A DNA stretch of 64,000 bases from Anadara kagoshimensis (Eukaryota > Mollusca > Bivalvia > Arcoida > Arcidae): assembly GCA_021292105.1 (NCBI GenBank), contig CM037873.1, positions 17,538,527 through 17,602,526 of the forward strand, written 5' to 3'. The position numbers were made by a program, and so were the translations under genes. The notes below the pieces were generated by a model. That model was not told the DNA's origin and made no database searches. It saw only the letters and a list, made by a program, of their open reading frames with translations. Shown piece by piece: positions 35,901-50,900 of this stretch (its first letter is position 1; the number at the start of each line of letters is the position of its first letter).

Positions 35901-38900
35901 CTGTATATCATTTTACTATTATATCAAATATCTGTTCAAAAACGGTCTTTTATAATCTTTCATCTCAATATGACTCATTATCCAGATTGTTCATTCATGT
36001 CTTCAGCAACGTAATACAAACGTTAAGGGGTTATTTTTCGGATGGTAGTCACTATATAATTATAGCGTTTTCTATATCCCATTTTAAACCTCTGGTACTC
36101 AACTATTATATTTTGTACTCATCTTTACGATTCTATATCATTTACTTAAAGCTCTCTGCAATGGCCGTCACTGTGCTCTTCATTCCTTTTGCAAAGATGG
36201 AAGATGTATATGCGAGTCTGGTTATCATGGTAACGCATACATAAAATGTGAACGTGAGTAAAAATATATATTTAAATATGTTTTTGAAAACACTAACATA
36301 ATAATACAATTTGGTTTACAAGAAGACGACACAAATTTTCATCCCAAAATTCATCATAAATATTGTATATGAAAATAAATTAAAATTCAACCTCCTGACT
36401 AAGTTTTGTGCTTAATATGACAGATATGATAACATGTATGATTTATACATACTCATTTTATTTTATTACCTTGAAACAAATGAATAACTAAACTTCAAAT
36501 AGCTGAGAAAAGTTTCCAATGATAAGGTTTTTATTACCTCTGAATCAAGATCAATTCAGACTACTGATTTCTTTGGCTTTCTGTTTTACTCTCGAAAACT
36601 AGCACTATACGCTGATGTTCGTAGCATACCTCATAAAGTAATTTAGTTAACAACGTATCGACGTTACAGAAAAATGCATTTCAGAAAGCATTATATGGCT
36701 GAGAAAACGACGTCAGAATAATAATCAGTGGGTTGTTAACACTGAATGGTATTTTTCCTGTTTTTCGTTGAAGATTTCATTGTGATTGATAAACGGGTAT
36801 CCCTACAGGTGTAGCTACATTAAAAGATTTTTTGAATTGATAATTAAATATTAAGCTCTATTCAATAATTATACTTTTCAGCTGATGGCGTGTGTGATAA
36901 TGAAGTATGCGCAGCCAATGCAATATGTATAAATTTTAATTGCGTGTGCAAAAAAGGATATATGGGTGATGGATACAAATCGTGTAAACGTAAGTATGGT
37001 AAAACTACAAAGAGCAGGTTATTTTATAGTCCCGATGCTTGTCTAAAAATAGTCTTGTCGCCTGATGATGAATACATTTGGGTGAATTGTTTGATGATTT
37101 GTACGGTCTGTGATTTTAATGTAGCATACTAAATGGATATTTGAATTTAAAAAATGGAGACGATGATTTATTTTATTATTTTATTAGCTATGTGTACTGT
37201 CAATCAAAATTTTCTTTCTAGATTTCTAGATCTTTTTAACGTATTTTATTTTAATTATTATAGGCACCTTGCACATTATATAATGTTACATATCGCTGTC
37301 GAACAAGGAATTATTTATTTTAATAGTACAATGGGAATGACATCTAAAATAATTAATTATTACATTAAACATATAGTATTTGGGTGTTTGGGATATACAC
37401 TATACACATACTGTGGTGGTAGCTGTATTGTTTATCACAAACATAACTGTCCTTTTCCAAATCACAATCCCCAAAATCAAAACATAACCAAACACAAGAA
37501 TACAAGCTCAAAAGGAAAGTAAATATTTTGAAAATTGACACATCAAGTTAAACACGTGGAATTCAACCAATTTTGTGAGACTGGGAGCTCCTTAATAATA
37601 AGTGGCAAATCTTATTAAAACTTTGTACATGCTAAAATTTATTTTGACTATGAAACCCTTATGTTCTAGTACCTCTAATTTTAGCTCTTTGTAATGGAAC
37701 CATGTGTACAAAACACTCTTATTGTAACGAAAGTCAGCAATGCGCATGTTTACCTGGTTACCATGGCAATGGCTATTTGAAATGTGAACGTGAGTATTGC
37801 ATCAAAACATACTAATCCATGCCCAAATAACAACCCTAAAGCAAAGCAAAATCTTGAAACTGGAAAATAATGTTAAACATATGAGCTTCCACCAGGAGTG
37901 CGAGACATGGTACTCTGGAAGAGCAAGCACCTCCTGACGGTCTAGGAACTTACAACCGTCACGTGTATGTGCAATCAAAACTAAAAAAGAAAGCAACATG
38001 GACCTATGGGATGTCAGTTATAACGACGGTAATTTTGGATACTGAGCCATCATACTAATCAACGATATTGTGATGACTTCCATACATTTGTGTTTGTTTG
38101 CTTCCTTGTATAAAGTTTCCATAGCGGGAACAAGCTCTACCATGTATGATGTATTAATTGTAAAAAAAAAATAGAGCACATACGTCATGATTCTTGCCTC
38201 TAGTTATTATAAACAGTAATTGGCCTACTTAGTTACATGTTTGGTACAGTAGATTTAGTACAGTGTAAGTAAAAATCAAATATGTTTGTATAGAGAATGA
38301 TAGAATATAGCATTGGCGCTTTTGGTCTTTTACATGTTGTAAAACCAGGAAGATGGCGAGCCTCTGTGTTCATTGGACGTTATATATTACTAAAGACATT
38401 AAAAAGTGTAAACATAGCCATTTTCGACATGTACAATCCCCATAGCGGCTGCATTTTTTTCTCCAGAAATGTTTTATTATATGCACGAAGGTATTTTCAG
38501 TTACAACTAGGCTTGCGTATTGGAACAGTATCACACATTAACATTTATGAAAACTGTGCAAAATTCACAAACACAGTGGCTTCTCTAGTAAAAAATTGAG
38601 GATGTATATTTCTAAATAGTGGTTTATTTTTTCTTATGTTTCTACTCAATTTATACAGAAACGAACTAATAATACTGTACATAAGCAATGTTTAAAAAAA
38701 CATTTAAATAATAAATCAAAATAAACATTTTTTATTCATCATGATGCGTATTGAAGCAATTTAAATAAAATTATTTTCTTTTATGCAGTATTTGCTGTAT
38801 GTGGCAGTAAAAAGTGTGCAGACCATGCTCATTGTGTAAACTACAGGTGTGTTTGTGACGAAGATCACTATGGTGACGGATATACAGCATGTCATGGTAG

Positions 38901-41900
38901 GTTTAGTAAAAACTCTTTCAAACCAGTTTAACCGATTATTATATTAAAAAGTTCATACAAAAATTACAAAAATATTTTCAATAGAAGGCCTTTTCCAAAA
39001 AGGGTCAAGCACACCGCCGATAGAGTAAGTTATGGAAAAAATGAGCATGTGGATACCTATATTGTTCCAAAAGGTTAAGTATTCGGTGTTTAATTAAGAC
39101 AATCTGTTCAAAACATGAACTGTATAAAACAAACACATATTATACACATATAAATAATAAATTATATTGACATGAACGTAAATCATTTCGAAATCATTAT
39201 ACATTACTTGTGGTGCTGATAATCTTTTTATTCACCGTTTGTATTTTTGTAGCTCTTTGTAACAATGCCCGTTGTGTTAACTTTGCTACATGTGTTGATG
39301 GTGTCTGTATTTGTTCAAACGGCTACCATGGAAACGGATATATATTATGTGAAGGTAAGAATAAAGTATAAGATTTTATACCACAGTGATAAAATTTTAA
39401 TTTGTTTAAAACCTTCTTTGCGATGGCTTTTATGACAAGACATGTCATCACACATGCATCTACTGTCATTTTGGAAAACAAAAAAGTGAAAAAAATTAAA
39501 ATTAGTTCGACATCTGTATCAACCTTGTAAAAATTGCAAAGGCAACTAAAATGTATTTGAATGGTTTCTTTGTTATGATTTCAACACATATCGGTTATAG
39601 CTTACCAGACAAAGGTTTTTTATTCTTCCGGAAGACCCTTCCTCACTTTCCTAATGGACGTTCACGTGTTTAACTTAATTTGTCAGTTTTCAAAGTTTTT
39701 AGTTTAATTTTCAAAATGAATTTGTCTTTAATTTGATGACATTTTAACATTGTGTAGTCAATTGAAATAGAATTATTTATCTTGATATGTTTATTCATTT
39801 AATGGTTTTTATTTTGGTATTTTTGTATAGCAATGAATAAATGTGATGGTAAAATGTGTGCAGCATTTGCTGAGTGTAGGAACTACAGATGTCTCTGTAA
39901 GGAAGGGTACTTTGGCAACGGTTACTCGAAATGCGAACGTAAGTGAAACATAGATATTTGTGTAAAAATACTGTATATTAATAATGGCTTTGTTTTTAAA
40001 GAAATAAAACTACTTTTAGGGTAATCTAGTTGATATGTCAATGTTTAGTATGTAACTACAGTTGCCTTGGGACTTAGGTAATTTTCTACTGCTTCAATCA
40101 TTCATACATGCGACAATGTATATATTTGGAAATGAGATTTGTTTTACATGCATAAGAAAATAATATAATCAGTAACTTAATGCAAATTATGAATTTAGGA
40201 CTTTGTCTCATATAGTTTATTGTTTTATTATTTTAATAGCACTTTGTGGTACAAAGAATTGTACAAAACATTCAACTTGCATTGACAACAAATGCGTTTG
40301 CGACAAAGGTTTCCATGGGAACGGATTCATAAAATGCGAACGTAAGTACACAGATTTTACTTCATTGCATAAAGATATCCTCCAGACAAATGTCTGCTAA
40401 TTGTAGTTGAATGTATCTGCACACTTTAAAGTCATTAAGACACTTTCAATTTTATCAAAACTTATGTATTTTTTTTATAAGAGTGGAGAAATGGTTTTTC
40501 AGGTCTGCCCAAGTTTTGATTCGTTGACTTGTATCGAGTCGGACCTTCGGCAAGTATCTTGCACTAGGATCAGCCCGAAAAGTATTTGACCTTGGCGGCG
40601 AGAAAAGAGGTTATGTAGTCCTTGAGCGTGCGGTTGTACTTTTCCGGCAACCAAGGCCCAAGTAAATGGTGAATTTGAATGGAGTTTTAGTTTATACATT
40701 TGACTTTAACAAGCTATTAAGCTAATAACATATGTCTTTACATTATGAATACAGGGGTAGGATGGATAGAATATTTGTTATAATTATGGTTAAGTGTTAG
40801 CAGGAATTTAATACTACTTTCTATTCACTATTATAGCAATCAATGTATGTAATGGTCGTCCATGCGTAAAGCATGCTGTCTGCATTAACTACCACTGCCA
40901 CTGTCAACAGGGATATTTTGGTGATGGTTATATGCACTGCGAACGTAGGTAACCACATTTTGTTATATATTTCATTCTAAATATAAGCTAAATATATGCA
41001 TTCTCAAACATGTTATTTTTGTGATTAACAAAGTAAAGTAACGCAGTGACAATTTTTCATTTTAATATTTACATAATACACCAAAAGTGGAGATTATATG
41101 ATGAATGTTAATATATAACAGTGCATATTATTTAGTACAATGAATTTTTGCGAATATTCCTCTTAAGGAAATAGTTTTTCAATGGCGAGGACTTTATAAT
41201 ACAAAACATTATATACGACCTTACAATATGGTGTAAATGTGTTTGTTTAAGTAACTCGGCTTTAGGCTATAAAAGATAAAATATGAAAAATGGAAACATC
41301 CATAAAGTAAGTTGCTAAAACACAATAAACATACAGTAAATACAAAATAAAATTATTATAAGTAACATGGTTTGTAAGTGTCCGATACGGAATGATGCAG
41401 GGTCAGTAGGAAAGATACGTATGTTTTCTACTGACCCTGTATCATTCCGTACCGGACACTTACAAACCATGTAACTTTTTTAGCTCACCTGGCCAAAGGC
41501 CATGTGAGCTTTTGCCATCACTTGGCGTCCGTCGTCGTCCGTCGTCCGTCGTCCGTCCGTAAACTGTCACATTTTGACTATCTCCTCTGACACCACTAGA
41601 GCAATTTTAACCAAACTTTACAGGAATGATGTATGGATGGTCCTTTACTTAGATTGCCGAAATTTGTTTGATCCGCCAAAAAACATGGCTGCCAGCGCAG
41701 AAGATAGTTTAACATTGGACCCTATGGGAAAAATGCATTTTTGACTATTTCCTCAGTAAAGACTGAAGCAAATTTAACCAAACTTTACATAAATGGAGTA
41801 AGGAAGGTCCTTTACATAGATTGCCAATTTTTTTCTGATCCGTCAAAAAAATATGGCCGCCAGCGCAGAAGATAGTTTAACATTGGACTTTATGGGAAAA

Positions 41901-44900
41901 GCATATATTTGCTATCTTCTTTGAAACCGCTGAGCCAATTTGGACCAAACTTTACAGGAATAATGTATGAAAGGTCATTTACTAAGATTGCCTAAATTTT
42001 TCTGATCCGCCAAAAAAAATGGCCGCCAGGGCCAAACAAAGTTTAACATTGGGCCCTATGGGAAAACGCACATTTTGGCTATCTCCTTTGAAACGACTGA
42101 AGCGAATTCAATTAATTTTACAGGAATGATGTATGGAAGGTCTTTTGCAAAGATTGCCGAAATTTTTCTGATCCGCCTAAAAACATGGCTGCCAGCGGGG
42201 AACATAGTTTAACATTGAACCCTATGGGAAAAACACATTTTGGCTATCTCCTCTGAAACTACTGAAGCAAACTTAACCAAACTTTAGATGAATTATGTAT
42301 AGAAGGTCCTTTACATAGATTGCCAAAAATTTTCTGATCTGCCAAAAAACATGGCTGCCAGCGGAGAAAATTGTTTCACATTGGACCCTATGAGAAAAGC
42401 ATATAATTTTATGCTATCTCCTCTGAAGCTAGTGAAGCAAATTGAACCAAACTTTACAGGAATGATGTATAGAAGGTCCTTTACATAGATTGCCAAATTT
42501 TTTCTGATGTGCCAAAAAACATGGCTGCCAGCGCAAAAGATAGTTTAACATTGGATCCTATGGGAAAAACGCATTTTTGACTATGTCCTCAGAAATGACT
42601 GAAGCAAATTGAACCAAACTTTACAGGAATGATGTATAGAAGGTCCTTTACATAGATTGCCAAAATTTTTCTAACATTGTTTCACATTGGACCCTATGGG
42701 AAAAGCATATATACAAATTTGCTTTAAAAGCATTTTAGTCAGGTGAGCGATACAGGCTCAGCCACACTGAGCCTCTGGTAACCCTACCTATGACCCAGGG
42801 CTTTTGAAAAAAATAATAAAAATGCTGCCGATGTCAATGAAAGAAGTTAAAAAAAAATATATTTCGGTGCAATCAAATACTGCTGTGACAACAAAAGAAA
42901 ACGGATACTAAAATTCAGCATACAAACGAAGATAAGCAGTCTTTCCTTTGGTTTTCAATGTTCCGAAATAATATTTTCATGCGTTTTAACTCACTATCTT
43001 CAGCAGAAGGTTCCACAAACTATTTATTTACGGTCGCCATTTGGGTTGACGTTTACGTTAGAGACAGGGGACGTAACTCTAACCCACCCAGTATGAGCCT
43101 TACGGACCCAGTATTTTTGCGCGTGCGGCTATGAACGGAATGATACTGGGTTGGTCATGTGATTCAATTTACCCAATCATTTCAATAGATTTTAGTCAGA
43201 GGTAAGGTAATTTAATTTACTGTATTAATGACTTTATCTTATTATACAAAGCATAACTATTCCTTAACTTTATGATTTTAATCTAGATTGAAAAATCTAT
43301 AATGATTACATGAACATGATGTTTATACTTTGAAAGCCTCTTTTGATTTTAGCGCTGTGTAATGGAAGACGCTGTGCGCCATATTCATACTGCTATAGAG
43401 GACAGTGTATTTGTAAACATGGTTACCATGGTCACGGAGTTATCAGATGTGAACGTAATGAATACTATATTGTTTTACATACGTTATTCAATACATGATA
43501 ATTTAGATTATGGGATGGTTTTCTTACTTTATTTTTTCATAAATTAATACAATGGCACCTCTGATGAAAAGTGATGTAAAACCGATCCATTTATTCATTT
43601 AAACTATTGGTTGAGTGGTTGAAAGTTGTTCATATAGTCAATGACCGTCATAGGATAAGTTGAAAATGTTACTAAACACGTTTTTTAATAACATTTCACA
43701 TTCTTTTATTTTTTCATTGTAGTTGTTCTATTCTGATTCATTCTTGGAATATAAGAAAAAAAGAACAACTACAACATCAGTATAACCTTGTCATTTCAAT
43801 GCATTATTTTTCGAAGGTTTCATGTCGACGTCCCAATTGTCTAATACAATACAATTTGTAATTTTTGCCATTTAAATACATTATAAATTACCAAACGCTT
43901 ATTTCTATATATTAATCATTATCCATGGTATTTACCGAAGGCTTTATATCATTGTTTATTTCGAACTAGCATCAAATCGTTGTGGAGGACGCCAGTGTGC
44001 TTTGTATGCCCGATGTATTAACTACCAGTGTGTATGTAGAGATGGATATGTCGGCGACGGGTACAAACATTGTGAACGTAAGTTATTTTCTAGTATATTT
44101 TACAGTTGTAGTAAAACGAAAGAGCAAACAATGAAATAAATTCTACTTCTCCATGTTTATATTAATTAATAATAAAACAAAGGGAAATCAGCTGAAAATC
44201 ATGCATTCGGCAGCAGTCATTGCGATTAAGAAACAATAAAACAAAAAAGAATGACATAGAAGAAAGTTAAATGTAATTGAAAACGATCTCATATTTTAAT
44301 TTTTGTGTCTCTTGAGTTATCATGTCAATATCTATGACCTGAAATTATTTTTTTTCTGTTTCTTGTTATATAGAACTAATGTAAATTTGTATCGTTTATA
44401 GCTTTGTGTAACAAAAAGAAATGTGCGGAATATGCAAAATGCGTTGGAGGTAAATGTCAATGTGTATATGGTTACCATGGGGATGGATATCTTCAGTGTG
44501 AACGTAAGTTAAACAGAATTTCCTCTACATTACATCCGCTTGAAAACATTTCTATCATTTCAATCTCTTTAATTTTTATTTTTTAATTTTTTTTATGTGC
44601 TTATAAATTACCCTTTTACTTCCTAGTAGTTTAATGTAAATGTAATTGCTAATGTATATTTAATTTCTGTGTATACATTATGCTTTATGGTTTTGAATTT
44701 AAAACCATTTATTGCATTTGTTTTTAGCTCTGGAATTTTGTGATGGTAAAAAGTGCTCACTAAATGCAGAATGTATCAACTACAGATGTATATGTAGGGA
44801 TGGTTACTTTGGAGATGGATATTACTCTTGTACTCGTAAGAATGTTTTTTGATTGTATTATCAGATTTTAACGTCCTATAGTTCCATGCCCATTTCATTT

Positions 44901-47900
44901 TCAATTTTGATTACACACGTGGCGGATGTAGCTAAGTAAACAGAAAGTACTAACCTTTCCGGAGCACCCGGCCTCAGTTCCCTGGTTAAAGTTCACTTCA
45001 TTAACTATATCTGTCAAATTAAAAAGCTTTTGTTTGACCTTGAAATTGGAAAATGTTTATATGGATTCTTATGTCATGTTTTTTCATACTATATACATGT
45101 AGTAGTTGATGGTTTATTGTATTGCAAAATAATTACTCGTCATTACGTCCACAGATCAGTCGAAGATCCTATAGTCAGTGATATAAATATGGATTTGTCC
45201 TTTCGAGTTTTGATTGCTATATCTATTATTGGTTTGTATTGATGACTATCACTTAGTACATGTTACAAACTCCTCGTGTTTATTTTATAGCAACATTGTC
45301 AAATTAAATGCAATTTTAGAATTCATCTCGTTCCAGTGGTACATGTTGAATTTTATGTTACTTTCAATCGTTATAGGAAAAGCTTATTTCACTTATTAAA
45401 CAAGATTTGTATTTTGCAGGGCTATGTAATAACCGAAAGTGTGTTGAACATTCATTCTGTGACCATGGCAAATGCAAATGTGATGAGGGTTACCATGGTA
45501 ATGGTTATGTTCAGTGTGAACGTGAGTATACTTGAAATTACCAGTCATCTTTATTCAAAATTGGTTGTTTAACCATTTACATAAACGTTCTCTTATTATA
45601 TCTTTTTTGGAAAATCATTTTCCGATTTCACATTTTCTTTAAAATAAAAATAAATCAAATAAATTTAAACTGTGGCCGTTCAATATACATGCGTTTTTTC
45701 ATTTAGCATATTTTGTTTCTTCTGCAGCAATCAGCAGTTGTGGTGGGAAGACTTGTGTTGACAATGCTTTATGTATTAACTATTTGTGTTATTGTGAAAG
45801 AGGTTTCTTTGGTAATGGTTATAAGAAATGTGTAGGTATGTTTTCTACGTTAACATCCAAAACATATAAAACTTAAGTCTATTCTTTTAAACTCGAATTA
45901 TTATCATTTAGTTTAAACTTGTTTAAATTAAAAATAATAGATTTTTTAGATAAAACCTGTTTACTTATTGCATTGAATTTGAGTCTCTCATTCTAGTGAA
46001 TCAGGTTAAGTTGTATGAAACATTGGCTGTGTCCAGAATGATATATAGCGAAAGATTTTAACAAGTTTAAGACAAAATATGTAGTGTTTGATTACCGTTG
46101 ATGTATTTTCAAACTTTACATTTTTGCTGTATAGTTTTGGTAACATTTGTTTTTGTTTAAGCTCTCTGTGGTGGAGTTACTGGAAACGTGTGTGCCACTA
46201 ATGCAGAGTGCAGAAACGATGTGTGTAAATGCAAATCAGGCTTTCATGGAAATGGTGGCATCAAATGCGAAGGTATGAAAATTATTTTTAAATAGTCCTA
46301 AGATTATTGCAAACCAAAATGTAATACTCTTACAGTGTATGATTTTATATTGTTTGCAAACACTGAGTAAAAAACATGTTTAAAAAGGTACAGTCGACCT
46401 GCTATATTGCATCCAGTAGTTTATTTAGCCAATATTGATTTGTTGGCTACATACTATCTAGGTGACATTAAAAAGAAGAATGTTTAAATCATTTTAAGGA
46501 TAAATCTAAAGGTCATGTCATTATGGGTCCTATAAATTCATCCCAGTCGAAATGGAAACATGAAATAAGACTTCTTTGATTTGAAGGCGAGTAATTCAAC
46601 AATCGACGACAACGACGAACACGCTATGGAATTATGTATTATTAAAATAATTTGAGTGATATGAAAATTAGATATTTTCCATTTATTTTAGCAATTGGCA
46701 TTTGTAACGGAAAACCATGTGTACAGTTTGCTCACTGCCATAACTACAATTGCATATGTAATAAAGGTTACGTTGGGAACGGTTATGTATCATGTGAACG
46801 TAAGTATAAACCCTAACAACTATTTAAATGATTAATGAATGTTCAAGTAAAGCTTCTAGCAACGGCTTTGATCTTTTTTTGAAATCATCATCATCAGATA
46901 TTTTCATCTAGTTGATCGTATCAAGTACGCATCATGGCTCATTCCATTAGCCAAATCACTAAAAGTTATTCAATCAGCCTTAAAACTTTTTATAAACGAA
47001 AACCAGTAAAGATAAAACAGAAAAAGGGGTCAATATAGAGATTTTAAGAGATTCTTAAGCTTTTAGAGTTCATTATTATACACTACAAGCAAGGAGGCAA
47101 AAATAATTTTGGAAATATTTGATCAATCACTAAATGTAAAGGGCAAGTGGAATGAGCAGCTTGAAGCGACATGTATTTAGACACTAGAGAAAACTGCATC
47201 AATACATATTATATTAGTTTTAATAATTTTACATCACTAGACGGCCGTTTCGGAATACAATTCCTCATCAGTTGTGCTTGGGTTAAAATTTTGAAACAAA
47301 TATAAGAAGATTGGATGGTAGTTCAAAACAATTCCATAAAAGTATATCAATTGATATAGTACATAGAATGCATACATAAAAAGAATTTTTTGTGTTTGTT
47401 GAAACGATTAAAACTTTTTTTCAATTATTTACATATTTTGGTATATCAATTGATCAGTTTATATTTCAGTGGAGGTTTTCTCATTTTGCTTAGAATAAAC
47501 ACATATATTTATCACTTTCAGCACTGTGTCAAAACAAACGGTGTGCTGAGTATGCCCATTGTGACGGAAATGTTTGTGTTTGTCAAAATGGTTACCACGG
47601 CGATCCTTATATCAAGTGTGAACGTAAGTAAGACGAGGAAAAATATCTACTGAATGAGTTTTACAAAAAGCCATATATTCAGAACTGTTTTCTTATTGTA
47701 CACAAGTATATGTTAATTCTTGATGCTGAATATTTTATGACAAAACATATGATTCATTAATAGCCGCCTTGTTTAGTGTAGTTATGTGTAGGTGTATATG
47801 TATCTTGCTTGAATGAACGCTTATACTTGTTTGTTTTTTTTCTTCTTAATAGCATCCCAGTTGTGTGATGGCAAGATGTGTGCCGCTTATGCAAAATGTC

Positions 47901-50900
47901 AGAATTATCAGTGCTTGTGTCCAAGAGGTTTTGTAGGCAACGGCTATAAGGAATGCATAGGTAAGAATTGAAAAAAAATTCCTTACGTAATCCATTCTAT
48001 TCAAATGTGTCTGTAACAGACAATATCCTTTGTGAACTAAATGACATTTAATTTCAACATTTTATTGATAGGTTCAAGTTATATTTGTAATGAAATAAGT
48101 TTCATTTTTAAAAATGTCTTGGTGCATATTAATATTGTTTAAAACTATAAATTTGCTGGGTTTTCAGAACTATGTAGTGGCAAACAGTGTACAAGCTATT
48201 CAAGTTGTCGAGACGGAAAGTGTTTATGTAATTACGGTTACCATGGGGACGGAAACATTAAATGTGAACGTGAGTTGAAGGTTGTAGTTTAACTTTTAAA
48301 TACATTCAAACTAATATGTGCCTAATTGGAACATTATCTATGTTCATGTAGCTGTACAACATTTGTTCTACGACAAAGTATCTTGTTACTATTTTTGAAG
48401 GACATTGTATCTAAAGAGAAAGAAAACAAATTGTTGTCGAAAACTTGTATGTGTCAAAAGCTCTTGCGAACAAAAACTTGAGACAAGAAAGAAAAACAAT
48501 AGAGAAAGACAAATATATTAAGGACTTCTTGTTTACAAAACGTATGACTATTGACAGGCATTAACTTAAAACTATTTATCCCAGTCATTTGGTTTTATTA
48601 TAACATATTTGAAATTTGTTTACGTTATTATTGTGATACTGTTTCTAGAGTAATGCTAGATATATTTCTATATATATTTCGATGATTTTTTGTTCAATTT
48701 TATAGACACAAAAGTTTATTTCAATAGAATAACAGTTTAATGCTCAACTTTAGCTATAACATCGATAATGTAAATCTTTTGTTCTCTGCAGCTATTGGAG
48801 AGTGTGGGGGTAAAGTGTGCTCGGAATTTGCAGACTGTACAAATTACAAATGTATGTGTCGTGATAACTACTTTGGTGACCCATACAGAGAATGTAGACG
48901 TAAGTTTTCTTTATATGGTCTATATCATACTGTATAATTATGACGGTATTCTATGGAAATTTTAATCTCACAATATTTTAAGATGTTGTGGTAGATGTAA
49001 CAAATATATCATATTACCAGACGTTTATTATTTGCAATCGCTCAACATTTATAGGAAACACATATCATAATCATATTGTAAAAGTATAAACAATATAGCT
49101 TAGATAATATACTATATAGAAGAACAAGGATGGTAGAAGAATTGTTGAACAAGTCTGACCGATATACACAGGAAATGGACAAGTTTAACTCTGTAGAATC
49201 GTATGGTTACTCTGTTATTCTAGCGTTATCAGTCAGTGTGCAAGAAAAGATGATACTAATATTGAAGTTTGTCATGTTTTAAACAATTTGTCAAATTAGT
49301 TATTAGTGTAATCATATCATTGTTTTAATATTTAGAATTTTACATTATACAGCACTTTGCAATCATAAACGATGTGCAACAAATGCACATTGTGAACAAG
49401 GAAAATGTGTTTGCTCATCTGGTTACCATGGAGATGGAAATGTTAATTGTGAATGTAAGTTTTTTGTATAGATTGTGTCTAGGTTATAATATAACAAGTA
49501 CATTCAAGTAACAGGCACTGCAACGAAGTCAAGAATTAAAGGAAATGTCAATATTGAAATCACTTATTACAACATGTTTACGAGTTCTAAATATCGTGTC
49601 AAAATATTACCAGCTGCTTTCAAGACGCACACTAATAAATGCACAGTTTCGTCAAAAAATTACCCAAAACCCCGGAATTCATTGTGTTATCCATTGTACT
49701 TACTATACACATATATAACAACAGTTTGGCTCTGGTTTTATTTACCATTATATATTTTATGTATATTTTATGTACATGTACAGCACAGTTATGAAGGATG
49801 ATGCAAATCAAAGGTGAACTATATTCCAGGGAATTCTTGTTTATGAAACGTTATTTAGAAAACTCGCATAATGTATTTTCATTTATGACATTGGATTTGT
49901 ATTATAACAAGGTCTTGCAATATTGCTCACTCTATTTGCATTTATTGTTTTATTTTAGCTGACGGAAAATGTGGAGGGAAAACATGCGATAAACATGCAG
50001 AATGCACCAATTATTATTGTATGTGTAAACATGGTTACTATGGCGATGGATATAATAGTTGTTTACGTATGTAAATTTCACCACTTTTAAAATAATAATT
50101 ATCTTGGGATTTTTTGCTTTATTACACATAATGGACCATTTAATATTTTATAAAGATTAATATATAAATGTAATAGAGCAAAAATCATACTAGTGTTAGT
50201 TTCAGAGCACTAGGCGGCCGTTTCGAAATACAATTCCTATACAATCAGCAGTGCTTGAGCAAAAAATTGAAATCAAAATTCCTTCAGGTAATAATTGATA
50301 AAATGTTCAAAAGATCAAAATACATTTAACCAAATGTAGCGAAGAAAATACTTTGTCTTGTTTTAATGTATTTTAGCATCATCACCTTATTATAGTAATG
50401 CGTTCATAAAATTCTAAAACTATCTTATCCGATACAGAATTAGTTAAAACCAATCATGAAAAACTAATATACCAGTCCATGTATACAAACATAGTAGTCC
50501 AGTTCAAAGCTATGGGTTCAGTATAATATCATCGGTCATGTATTTTTTACATCTAGCGTTGTGTGATAAACGGAAATGTGTACAACATGCAGAATGTCAT
50601 AATATGTCTTGCAAGTGCATGAAAGGTTATCATGGTGACGGATATATCAAGTGTGAACGTAAGTCTTTAATTTATTATTAAAATCTGTTAAAATGGTCAA
50701 CATTTGTACTTATCATTACCCTTTTTCAAACGTATGTTGCGTTCCTTTGTCTGTAAAATAAAATCTATACTTTGTGTTTTTTATGAGATGAGCCCAATTT
50801 ATTTAGACATGGCACTGTCTGTAATGCATTAAATATATTTAATATTTAATAATTATTAACTATTTTCAAGTTTTATATGCTAATTGGTCTTTCTTTTTAA

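Noticed and set aside
35888..36244. Long open frame including exon 8
   Set aside because: Only 36152-36253 has EGF cysteines and splice sites; the upstream part is intron, and exon 8 is in another frame.
38297..38599. 100-codon frame in intron 10
   Set aside because: No domain or cysteine pattern and no splice sites that fit the phase 1 array; probably chance.
49574..49801. 75-codon frame in intron 28
   Set aside because: AT-rich intron text without EGF cysteines or flanking repeats; no support.
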